A stretch of DNA of 64,000 nucleotides from Mactra quadrangularis. Taxonomy: Eukaryota > Mollusca > Bivalvia > Venerida > Mactridae. The stretch lies in contig CM046304.1 in the NCBI GenBank assembly GCA_025267735.1, forward strand, positions 14,136,001-14,200,000, in the 5' to 3' direction. The number at the start of each line of letters is the position of its first letter. Within the stretch, counting starts at the first letter, position 1. Under the pieces are notes generated by a model. That model searched no databases. It had not been told where the DNA came from and saw only the letters and a program-made list of their open reading frames with translations. Below, piece after piece: positions 12,690-24,200 of the stretch. The position numbers were made by a program, and so were the translations under genes.

Positions 12690-12885
12690 TTAGGTTTTCA
12701 GGAATCCGTAAAGAGTAGAGAAAATATTGCCCTTGTCATAGAAGACAATCTGTTTGAATTGCCATCTATATATTGCCAGAACTATGTGTGGATTTCACAC
12801 CTATGGATTGATAGAGACTAAAGTTACAGTAGAATTATTTGTTTTGGACTGACGGCCACAAACATAAAGAAAATTAGATTATATA
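12690..12885. repeat. Dispersed repeat F, copy 2
   Basis: Second copy of the diverged repeat at 10925-11100, same orientation, about 1.76 kb further on. Confidence 0.55.
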
Positions 12886-13357
12886 CACTGTGGCACATGG
12901 AAAAACAATAAACACAGTAAAATAAATGTAAGTGCAAAAGTATAAAAGTACAGAATAAATTATTAGAACATGTAAACCTTTACACTACATACATGCTTAG
13001 TGGAAAAGATACTCATAGAAAATACATGATGACAAGTTATCTGATAGTTACTTCCAAACACTACTTACTGTAGTATTTTAAACATGATAGAAAATTTTCA
13101 CAAGGGATCCTAATGCTCATAGATAAGACAGGGAAAAAAAGTAAGTCCACTGCAATGTGCCTGAAGTTTGTCGAGTCTACTACCCGAAAGTAGCACTTAG
13201 AAAACTTCCTGAATATAACATACAGATTTGTGGTTAACAGTGGGACTTTTTTATGCTGGCAAATCATGGTCTTCATGTCTCTGAACATGCGTAGATCTCC
13301 AGATCTAACATTTTTTAACCAGTACTAAACACATAGCTTTGCCAGTGACTGACAACT

Positions 13358-13455
13358 AGCCATCTTGGTCTAGAGGTAGAGAGGAGAATGGTGGTAAGAA
13401 TATTTTATGACCAAACTCCACAAACACTGTCTGGAAATCAAACACACAGCCCATG
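13358..13455 (-). mobile_element. tRNA-derived SINE, family C, minus fragment
   Basis: On the minus strand it reads TTTGATTTCCAGACAG, GAGTTTGGTCATAAAATATT, then CCACCATTCTCCTCTCTACC. These blocks align with the family C copies at 10771 and 53441. Confidence 0.55.
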
Positions 13456-13465
13456 CATTCGTATA

Positions 13466-13940
13466 AGGTTACATACCACTAAATAAAATCCTTCTTTGTT
13501 GTATATAAAAAGTCTCATTTTCAATGTTAAATTACAGTATGACCCAGGGATGTTAAGATACCCCAAACCATATATAGGCTGAAAGATCTACCTATTCTCC
13601 TCAAAATGATCAGTATTAGAAAAAAAGTTACATTACTAATAAGAAAATAAATTTCGCTTGAAAGTTCCTACCATGAAAATGTCCTGGTTTTTAACTTTTC
13701 ACCAGCCGTACAGAGTCATCTCCCCTTTCAATCAGTTTTCACGACTAAACAAACCAGATCAATTGATTTTTTGCATACTTTCATAGGAAAAGCATTGTCA
13801 AAGACATACATACTCTTCAATATTAAAAAGCACCACAAATGAGGTATCCATGCACTCTCAAAAAATAAATAAGAACCATGTCACACTTTGTATTTCCGGT
13901 AAATGCTCACTTCAGGTTACCATTTAGTGGTATGTAACCT
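13466..13940. mobile_element. Probable MITE with 19-bp perfect terminal inverted repeats
   Basis: AGGTTACATACCACTAAAT at 13466-13484 has its exact reverse complement at 13922-13940. The 475-bp span has no coding potential. ATA flanks both ends, which could be a 3-bp target duplication but is weak in AT-rich DNA. Confidence 0.6.
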
Positions 13941-14654
13941 ATAAGACACACTTCCCACTGAGCATAAGTTATTAAGTGTTACCATTGACATTTGCAATTG
14001 TAGTCAAACCTACCTAAACTAAAACAGACCATAGTCACATAGTACATGTACATAATATTAGGGTAAGTATTGAGCAAACATTGTCAACAGAAACTAGACC
14101 AATCACTAAATGTGATAAAATATCCCCCCCGACGGATGTTAGTCAAGAAATTGGGTGCCGAGGAAATATGCAGACAAGATTTTTCATAGGGAAAAAACAA
14201 TGGACAGTAACCAAAATGGGATTATACACATGTCTGTCTGATATCAGGTATATGTGTGAAGTTCAAATAAAATCCATGAAAATAGGTGCTGAGAAATTGA
14301 GCAGACAAGAAAAAGCAATGGACTGCTGACCTACAAGCTGACTCCTATCTACCTCCCAAAATTTATTTTTAGGGAAAGGGGGGGATAATTTTTAGAATAC
14401 AAGGGAAAATAACTACATTAGAATATAAAATATGTGCTCATTTCCATTAAAAATCATATGAAAAAAAATCAAGGTGCCCAACTATGTACAAAAAATGGAT
14501 AGGCCATTACAGAGACAAAGTAAAAAATTCAATACTTTGGTGAGAAAGCTACACATAATAAAGAATTATACAGTAGTGTCACAATGTGCCCCATTGAACA
14601 AACACACAGATAATAGTTTTGTTAATATGTACATAATTTAATATCGTTAAATTT

Positions 14655-14826
14655 AATTCAACTGTCAGCAGTGCATACATTAACCCTGCTGATTTAAATA
14701 CTCATGTAAGTACTTTGGTACTAAGTACAGACAAAAATAGAAATCTGTGTTTTAGTACTAGGATTATCATACATTATCAAGTATTTAAATCATCAGGCTT
14801 AAGTATGCACCACTGACTGTTGAATA
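14655..14826. mobile_element. Foldback MITE, family 'CTGTCAG', copy 1
   Basis: The left arm (CAACTGTCAGCAGTGCATAC, then ATTAACCCTGCTGATTTAAATAC) is mirrored by the right arm ending GTGCATACTT-complement / CACTGACTGTTGAAT. Arms are about 45 bp with few mismatches. A second copy is at 51797-51907, and half of a third is at about 21762-21805. Confidence 0.75.
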
Positions 14827-15117
14827 GAATTTATCAACAAATATATATGAATAAAATTCAAATAATTGATTGCACAATGAAAATGGCTGAATTATGTAAA
14901 AAACAAGACATATCATTGAAACTGATGATATACTCCTTCCCTTAACAAACAGTTTTAAGATAACCTAGTTTGATCAAATATGTCCTAAATTATACTCAAC
15001 ATGTATTACTGGCATTGTGAATAAAAACAGTATTTCAACCAAGGAATGCAGAATATTCCAATCCATTGCCAAATGGCAACCAAACAGAACAATTAAACGT
15101 ATGAGAAGATTTACAGG

Positions 15118-15186
15118 GAATCAAACCAAGGACCCCTTGATCAGTACACTTGTTTGCTACCAACTGAGCTAGCTTACAGATGGAAC
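15118..15186 (-). mobile_element. tRNA-like SINE head or tRNA pseudogene
   Basis: On the minus strand it reads TAGCTCAGTTGGTAG (A box) and, about 40 bp on, TGGTTTGATTCCC (B box). There is no complementary acceptor stem and the spacing is irregular, so it is not called a functional tRNA gene. Confidence 0.5.
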
Positions 15187-15634
15187 AAAGAATTGACAAG
15201 CCCACTTGCATATAACCCCCCCCCCTTAATTACTTAAGGGGTTAAATAGAAACTTGAATTACAATAAAATGTGTACTAAAAATAAAATTGTGTATGTGAA
15301 ACACAACAACTTTCACAATAAAGTAAACCATCAAAATAATTCAAGATACACTGACAAAATACATCTAAAATCGTAGTGCAATATATAACATCATTTTCAT
15401 ACAATAATCAAGAAATTGCACAGTTGTTCAATATTAAACCTGTCAAGTATTGTCAATCTTCTACAACATTTTATATCGCAAGTTGATTCAAATGTGTTGT
15501 TAAACATTTACAATTATATATAGGCTGTATAGTTTATTCCTTAACACAAAAGAAACATATGTATTTTTATAATATATTAACACAGTAACTCGAAGCCTTC
15601 CTCAAAACGTTATTGTTGCTTAAATAGTATCACA

Positions 15635-15682
15635 TGACTCAGTTAAGTCATGTGACATGGTCATGTGACACAAGAAGTGTGT
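15635..15682. repeat. Cluster of CATGTGAC/GTCACATG motifs
   Basis: Within 50 bp there are three near-palindromic E-box-like motifs (CACATGACT, GTCATGTGACATGG, GTCATGTGACAC) and a GTGTGTCA. It could be a small foldback remnant or a transcription-factor site cluster; sequence alone cannot decide. Confidence 0.35.
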
Positions 15683-17028
15683 CATACAGGGACTAGACTA
15701 TCTCGTCTGATAAAAACTGATCTCAAGCACTATGCTCATTCTCAATATTCTTGCAATTTTAAAAAATCCTGGTATTTGTAATGATTAAGTGAGAGAGAAT
15801 ATATGACACTATTCTATATTTGATAAGTTAGTATGAAAGGATATCACACAATTTGCTTTATTAGTATTGGCAAATATGACAAAAACAAATAACTTTCTAA
15901 CTTTTATGGGTAAAAAACAAAATATTGGTAACAATAAAATGACAAAACAAAATTCGTTTGATAAAAAATGGCTTGCAGGGATAACATATGTAAAAACAAA
16001 ATGTTTACTTTTTCACTCTTTGTATACAAATAAGTATACAAATATTATGCTATTCTGCATACAGTAAAATCATTACTTTTGTTTCATTGGCCCAAGCATG
16101 AAAAATAATGAATAATAAATATCATGGTCCTCTACAATATATTATTCAGGAGGCTTGAAAAAACACTGATCTGTTTGTTTCTTTAACTTGAAGTAAAATA
16201 CCAAGGAGTCCAAATTGTCTCTTAAACATCAAAATCTGGTCACTCTCTTATACTAAGATATATGAAGGGAAATTAATTATCTTTTATAATCATTTAAGAG
16301 CAGTGTTGCATTCAACCGGCAAAATATAAGACATTAAGGACCCTTAAAATTCTTCAAACTTTGGTAATATATTACATGTATGATACACAACAAAGAAAAT
16401 GGAATAATTGGGGAATGAAACAACGACTTAAAACACAAGCAAGTCTTGTTAATGCTGTTATAGTTAAATTCCCTCTGAGATTGTATACCCATATTTGTTG
16501 ACTCATAGTGTAAGTGAGTGACATAGTCACTAAGGAAACCACATTAAAGCAAGATTTAATGCAAAAATTACAAAGGGAAATAATCCATAACAAAGCCAGG
16601 TAGAGTTGCAGTTACTTTCTAATTCTGTACATCACATTGTATAGTTTCATAAAGATCTGACAATAAATCGCAGAGGTAAGTGGAAAATAAAAAATCCTAG
16701 CCAGACGCCCACCCACCCACCAGGGTTTTGCAAAACTGTAAACCATATTTTTCATTGAAAATCCGGCTAATAAGTTGTATGCCAAAGAGTAAATTTAATA
16801 AACAAAACAATCTATAAATAGATGGTGAAGATATCACCTCTAAACAAAGAAGCACAACTCATTGCAGTAAACATTGATTTGATACCCAAAGAGTATAATA
16901 TGATACATGAAGACAGAATTGTTGTATATTATCGTTTTTGGATACAATCATCATTGAAATTGTAAAATAAAAGATGGCTTATAATTTCAAGAATAACAAG
17001 TAAATCTGTGAGCTAATGCTCACTAGTG

Positions 17029-17252
17029 ATACCCCCGCCAAAATCTAAAAATATGCGACAAACAGGAAGTAGATGAGCAAGGAGCATGAAATCGCTTTAC
17101 ACCACATGGGACTATGCGATGAAGCAATATGCAAAGTATTAGGCTGCTGCATGTAATAGTTGCTGAGAAAACTGTGACGGAAATTTTGTAACGGACGCAC
17201 GGATGGACAAGGGTAAAACAGTATACCCCCCTCTTCTTTGAAGCGGGGGTAT
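17029..17252. mobile_element. Short foldback repeat with ATACCCCCGC ends
   Basis: ATACCCCCGC at 17029-17038 is matched by GCGGGGGTAT at 17243-17252. The interior holds TTTTCTCAGCAACTA and the CCGTGCGTCCGTTAC region on the minus strand. It is a 224-bp non-coding unit with matched ends, typical of a MITE. Confidence 0.6.
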
Positions 17253-17439
17253 AATTAATCCATAGATATAAAGAACAATTAAACCTCAATGGGTATCTAC
17301 TTTTAGCTCTTATTTTTATTCTACTTTCATTTTCAAATGACTGTGTAAAGAATGACTGATGTAAACATGATAATATAGAGGTGAAAGGACCTCTTTAAAA
17401 GTTTTATTTCACATGCATATAATAAATACAAATACCTAG

Positions 17440-17833
17440 TATAGTCCAACAGAATTAACCTGAGCTTCACCTTTATGTAAGAATATATTAAACTCAGTAT
17501 TTACAGTCTATTTTTGTCTTCGTTTGTAAATTGCGCTTTACCAGAAGATTTCGCCAAAATACACGAACTGAACAATGAATGTTGTTTTCATAAGAATAAA
17601 TACTTTGAAACTGTGCCATAATATTGTTGACTTACTTGTTTCCCCAAAAACTAATGTGTTCAAAATTAAAAGTACAATAACATGCCACCTTTAATAAATT
17701 TATTTATAGTCACATCGGTTGTTATAAACACGTGTATAACCGTATACACTCATAACTCACGATTTAATGTAAGTGAAGTGTGTAATTATTATAATGAGGT
17801 AGTTCAAGCTCAGGTTAATTCTGTTGGACTATA
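17440..17833. mobile_element. Probable MITE with 28-bp perfect inverted ends
   Basis: The 28 bases at 17440-17467 (TATAGTCCAACAGAATTAAC...) are exactly reverse-complemented at 17806-17833. The 394-bp unit has no real ORF. A smaller nested palindrome (GGTAGTTCAA / TTGAACTACC) overlaps the right end. Confidence 0.75.
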
Positions 17834-17950
17834 CAATGTAATTGAACTACCACATCATATTTAGGTAGCAGAACTAATTTAATAAATGCAGATATCCTGT
17901 ACCCTGTACATTGTGCACACACTATTTTATATTAATGTGAACAAACTTAC

Positions 17951-17956
17951 TTTATT
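17951..17956 (-). terminator. Candidate poly(A) signal for DNAJC5
   Basis: AATAAA on the minus strand about 330 bp past the DNAJC5 stop. Another AATAAA (18290-18285) overlaps the stop codon itself (TTAATAAAC) and would leave almost no 3' UTR, so this or a later site is more likely. Confidence 0.3.
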
Positions 17957-18288
17957 AAAAAAAAAACTTTCATGTCCAACATAGTTACAAATAAATGTTA
18001 TATGGTTCAAGACATACATATAAGTTGCAGCTTTTTAATAAACATTTATAGATATTTTTTAAACATAAATCTTAAATATACATGTAATTATAAGTTCTAT
18101 ACATCAAAATGAAAATCGTTTGTTCCTATGAGCTTTTACGACAGAAGGAACTCAACATAAACATTTATATTCCTTCTCCCTCCCTCTTTATAGCAAACAT
18201 ATCCCCTGGCCATATTTGTTGACACATGTTGAATAATTTCATTGCTCAATTAGGGTTATTGTTATAGCATAGCCTAAGTTCAAGTTTA

Positions 18289-21200
18289 TTAACTCTCTCC
18301 CAGTACTCCAGTATTTTTTTCTAATGATGAGCTATCGGCACCATATGTGGGTTTTGGATCTGTAGTTAAGTTGGTATTTTCTGTCATGCTGGGCGGTGGG
18401 GGCATGGCTATTGGCGTAGAATAAGCATCACCACCCAAACCATCACCTGTACCGACGCCTGGTTGACTGGTTACAGGTTTATCATCATCCTCTGGTGTAC
18501 TGCTATATTCCTCCTGAAAGAACAAAACATAATGATCTCATTGAAAACTTTAAAAACAATAATTAAATGTTGTTGACAGATGTAAGTTATTATAATATAC
18601 TATTATCATATAATATACTCTGACATAGGCATTTGTGTTTTCACTCTATATGTAATGTGATGTCATCTATATTTTAATATTGAACACATACATGGCTGTT
18701 ATAACTTACCCCCTCATTTATCAACTTAAAGGTCAAATTGTTTATTTTTCTAGGTTGAAGAAAAAAACAGTTTTGATGTGCTTATTAAATTACTGGTGCT
18801 AAAGCACTCCATCTTAAATCATAGCACACAAAACTTGTGCCTATGTTTTATTATTTTGATACAACTAAGTATAAACAACTGTATGTTATTTCTTTAAAAC
18901 ATAATAGTCAGATAATACAGAACAGATAATATATTCAAGAAAAGGACATAGCACATAAAACAGTCAACATCATAATAATAAACATTACTTCTACATGGTT
19001 TTAATGAAATAAATATGATATTATACAGATATTCGATAGAGTGTTGCCTTATAGGATCTCTTACGGTCACTCAGAGGGTCTTGTTGAGATGACCTTTGTG
19101 TCAACCAATCAATGCGTAGCTTTCATTGAGACGTAACACTATTAATAGCATCTTGATTTTATGATTTCTACTTTTAGACCCAATTTTGCCAGCTAATTTG
19201 CCAGTGGTGTTATCACAGGCTGTGATTGGACAATGTAAATAAGTTTCTAAATATAATATGCATCATGAATATAATAATGAGCAAAGGTCACCTGAACATG
19301 ACCCACATAACAAAACAGCTTGATTTACTCGATGATACTCGAGCTGATAATTATAGATAAAGTTTTAATCAGATTGATAACAGACAAGATTTCTATTTTA
19401 TGACAAGGAGAATGAACAATATGTTTGCAAAATGTGTACATTATTGATGACAAGTGAGTCTCTGTTCATTCAAAGTTTACTTGTTGCTTTTTACTGGACA
19501 GCCACTGTGCAAGATTAAACACTGTTGGATCCAATAAATTTTAGTTTCTGTTTTGTAATGTGAGCTTTTATTCATTAATGATGATAGAAATTAATGAAAA
19601 AAAAAATCGATAAAAAACTATGTGATGAAAACAATACGAAAAAATAAAAACAACTCTAAGTATGTGTTTTTTATATGAATTATATCCGTGTCTGTGATTT
19701 CCTACTTCAAATACAAGTGTGCCATTTTGAAAACCTCTACCAATCATTAAATGATAATCTTTGAAAGATTCTTGGGTGATCCACCACCAAAATTGTGTTT
19801 TTGCTACATAGGAAAAGTCCAATGCAAAGACAGAGCATGCAACAGGTTATACATAATAGTTCTTGTCATAAACACACCAGGGGCCCGTATTATCAAGCAT
19901 CTTACAACCTATTTTAGTCGTAAATCCCTCTACAATGTATTGATAAATTATCGTAAGATGTTTGATAAAATGCTGCCCAGGCTTTGTAAAACATATTTTT
20001 TTATGTTATTTATGTGACTTTATTTTGTAAAGCGATGTCATTAAAACGTGTATTTCAAACTAAAAAAGACATGAATCATCGCTTAAAAGGTCATGGATTA
20101 ACGCACCAGATTAATCATTTGTTGGGTCAAAATGAGAAGCAAAAGTAGTTCCAAAGTGACATCTTAATACAGAGTAGTTCTAGGTCATTCATAATGAATA
20201 GCTAAGGAGTTGAGAAAGACAAGTGAGCTGGTAATACAGGCAAGTAACCACATGAATAAATAAAGGCTTCAGGAGAAATGAGATACTAATTTTATACATA
20301 CTTATTATAAAACTAATTATCTAATAAAAAATAAGAAAAGAACAAAGAAAACCAATCCATATTTACAGTTCTTACATGTAGATTAGCATATTCTCCATCT
20401 TCTTCTGGCATCTGTGGTTTGTATTTACCACAACAAAAGTTAAAACAACAACAGAAACAACAGCAACAACAATAACATCCAGTTATACAGCCACAAAATA
20501 ACACTAGAGCCTGAAAATAGAAAACAATTTATATTATCACACTAGCAACACAAGCTAAGTTTTTTACCTGGTTTTTTTTCCAATTAGTTTACACATTTAA
20601 AGCAGTTTGAATTCAGAAGTTAGGAACACTTAATGTTTTAAAACAAAATCTAAAAAAGTAAAGAAGGGATGAAAATTTGCCCACACATATTATTGAAATC
20701 TGCTTAATGGATTCAATTACTTAAATTTGTCAATATTCTCAATGTTATTGAATGAGTTAGCACACAAATACCCTTAATATACATGTACATATAACTTGCC
20801 ACAGTTATAATCAAAATAGCACATATGAACTCATATTAGTCAATCAAGAGTCGTAAGAGGTGAATCCCAACCAGCTTCATTCAACAAGGATATTGGAAAA
20901 GGTAAGAGGTTTCTAAAGTCATAAAACTTTTCTCTGAATAAGTTTAAAATGCCCAAAACATATTTAAATCCTCTACAAAACACTGCCACTGGCATTTCTA
21001 AGTTGATTTTTATATACAACCAGAGTTGATAACAACTTATCAGAGATCATGGTCACATGATGCTAAAGTCTGCTGCAATCAGCTGATCCTTAGATGATTG
21101 ATATTTCTGAGTGAAGTGGCTTATAAAACCACTGAAGGTAACCAAATAGTAAAATTATCCCTATCTTACCTTACACCATCCACTAGTTAATACAAGATAA

Positions 21201-24200
21201 GTATTAACATTTTCATCACCGACCATATCAGCAGCATATAAACCCAGTGAACCATATCTATCATATATACCACGTTTGGTATTGTCTGTTAGTACTTTAT
21301 GTGCATGATTAATCTCTTTAAACTGAAAATATACAAGTACATTAGTCATCACTTAAACCCAATACAGTGATTCTAAAGACTATATCAAGAATTTAACTAC
21401 AGGTATATTGCTTTTCCATGGGGTACAAACAAACTTTCATGGTTACATGAAAATGTATGTACAAAGAAAAATAGGATCTAATTCTAGTTTCATGCTTCTC
21501 AGAAATAATGTGTAAAAACATTGTTTGTACTGCCTGAGCATGGATTAAAACCCCAATAAATTGGAGTTCCTAATTAGGTCTATTGCTACTAAATAGGCCA
21601 ATATTGTGCTTTTTTATATTTAATAATAACAGATAATTGTACTATTTGTTTTCATTATTTACTTGTTTACATATCTTTACTATGTAAACTAGGGCATAAT
21701 AAGCAATATGTTCTGTTCTGTTCACAGTTTAATAATCATTAAAATTCCCGATATTATCAAATTTAGTGGTGCATATGTTAACCCCACTGATTTAGATGCT
21801 TAATTTTTTTTGATAATCCTGTGCATAAAATAAATGAATACTTGTTATTATTGATAATGAGAGCCCTAGTAAATATATACAAGAGTCTTGAGATAGTTAC
21901 AAATATCACAGACAATCTTGTCTTTCAATTTACAGGAGATACAGTTATGTCCTAAACATAGACAAATATGTCTAGATTTGGAAATCAAACTGACAGATTT
22001 TTCTAGCTGAAAACTTTGTACTGGATGTACCTGAGCTGAACAAAGTCGACTCATGAATGTGTGTACACAGAGCAATTCCATTTAAACAGTTATAAGTAAA
22101 AATAACTTTTGTCTGCATAGATGCATTTGGTACAAAGAAACCATCTTCAGTTGGAAAACCCCAAACAAATAATAACTACTAGAAATGTCTTTAGATTGAA
22201 CCATAGTTTGTTTTTAAAAGCAATATTTATCTATCAACAATCAAGTACATGTACCCATATATTAGAATGATTAGAAGAATTTTGAGATTTGAGGAGATAA
22301 CATTGCAATATTATACTTCTCTCCTAAGACCATAGTTCTAACAATTTACAAAGAGTAAGTACATTTTCATACATGGGCCATATGACACTATATACACAAA
22401 ACCTTCATACAATCTACAAGTTATTCAGTTTCTATCTTCAAGATCAACACTAACAAGTTTCCAGTAAAACTCCCTGGGGAACCATCAAACTGCTGGTACC
22501 AGTATCAGTAATCAGAAATCATATATGTAAATAATTGTCTGGTTCCTATCATTCAGGACATGGAAACAAACACACAGCATACTGGTTCCAGGCATTGGTC
22601 TCAAGGGATTACTAGAACACAGTTAATGGTACAAAGACCAACACAACAGTAATAAAAACAAGGGGTACTCTCTATTATTAAGACACACATCAATAAATCA
22701 ATGAAAAATTGGAAACCAATAATTTCATAATTACTAAGGGTGTAACAATACATGAATCCAAAATGCAATTTGTTGTACATGTAATATGTATTGTTTTTTA
22801 TGTGTAGACAAGTGAAGCAGGAATTTTAAAATGCACATGCATTACCTTAATTGGATCAACATTAAATTTGATGTTGATCTAATTAAAATGATAAAATGAT
22901 CGCTCATACAAATGTATGAATGATTTCTATAACTTGGTTTACATGGTATATAATCGCATAGAGAATTTTTTTATACTAATATCATATACTCACTTTTTCA
23001 GTGGCTTCTTCATTTCCCTGATTCTTGTCAGGGTGAAATCTTAATGCTAACTGTAATAGAAACAAAATAACATACTATAATATTTTACATACTGAGTTAT
23101 TTGTCATGGTCATTATTAATGACTCATTAAAGCTCTATCATCAGAAGTAACACTGACCATGGACTGCAAAGAAAATACATTTATAGATTTCAAACTCATT
23201 CATCGATATAGAACTTTTTCATAAATGCAATTATCCCTTAAATATATTCATGTTATTTTAATATTGTGTTTCAAAGTGAAAGTAGATTGAAACCAAAAGT
23301 AGTATTTAATTGTCAATACTTGATCACAGTATGTTTAAGATGAAGTATCCTAATAGAAAAAATTTCTCCAAATTACAATTCACATAATTAAGCTCTAAAA
23401 ATGATTTTGAATCAGAATTATATTGTCAATGTTAACAATAGCATGAATATAGTGTGTTCTATTTAAATAAACACCCATTTTTAAGAAGTGGGATTTTTGT
23501 CTAATGCTACAGTCCCATAAACATAAAAATAGCTGTGAGGGCACTGTATGGGTGCCGTGCAATCTAGCTCCGCAAGGACCCGTACAAACTCTTGCGTACC
23601 CGTACGGACTGTTACATTTTTACCAGGGTCCGTGGGATGAGCCCAGGATACACGTATCAGTTTCAAAGTCAAACCGTGAACAAATCGTGGCCCAGTATGG
23701 ATTAAAAATGCATATCTTCCAGCTACGGCTCCGTACAGGTGTTGTTTTGTACCATGTGCGTACCGTAACCTTAACATGCAAGGCTTTCCACAGCCTACGA
23801 CTGTCTGCATGTACGGGTCCGCAACAAGCCACTGAGGCTGACTTAAACTTCAGAAGCGAAATAGTATGACATTTTCATTGTGTCTCTTAGTCTTATGTAT
23901 GTTATATTATAATGTAAGCATGTTAACTGTAATATAATACTCACTTTTCTGTAAGCTCTTTTAATATCATCATATGGGGCACCTTTAGGTATACCAAGTA
24001 ATTGATATAATGATTCACCTGATCTCCTGTAATATAAAAAGGGGGTGTTAGTAATTAGAAACATATAAAAGTATAATCATATAAAAGTATGATAAAAGAC
24101 TAACATAACAGTAATAAAACAATGAAAGAGATATAATATATCTCTTTCATTGTATATATGTATATATATATTAATATTAACTATAGACAATTGTCAGTCA

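Larger units (their letters stand above)
9832..18288. other. Gene-free stretch filled with diverged repeats
   Basis: No exon-like ORF with splice borders and no RNA gene was found in these ~8.4 kb. It may hold the 3' UTR of the minus-strand DNAJC5 at its right end. Recognisable content is old repeats (listed separately): SINE family C copies near 10771 and 13358, the repeat pair E and F, foldback elements at 13466, 14660, 17029 and 17440, and a tRNA-like head at 15118. The remaining sequence is plain AT-rich DNA. Confidence 0.6.

Noticed and set aside
23481..23869. 121-aa plus-strand and 109-aa minus-strand ORFs in the CpG-rich island
   Set aside because: They lie opposite each other, have no recognisable domain and owe their length to low stop-codon density in GC-rich DNA.
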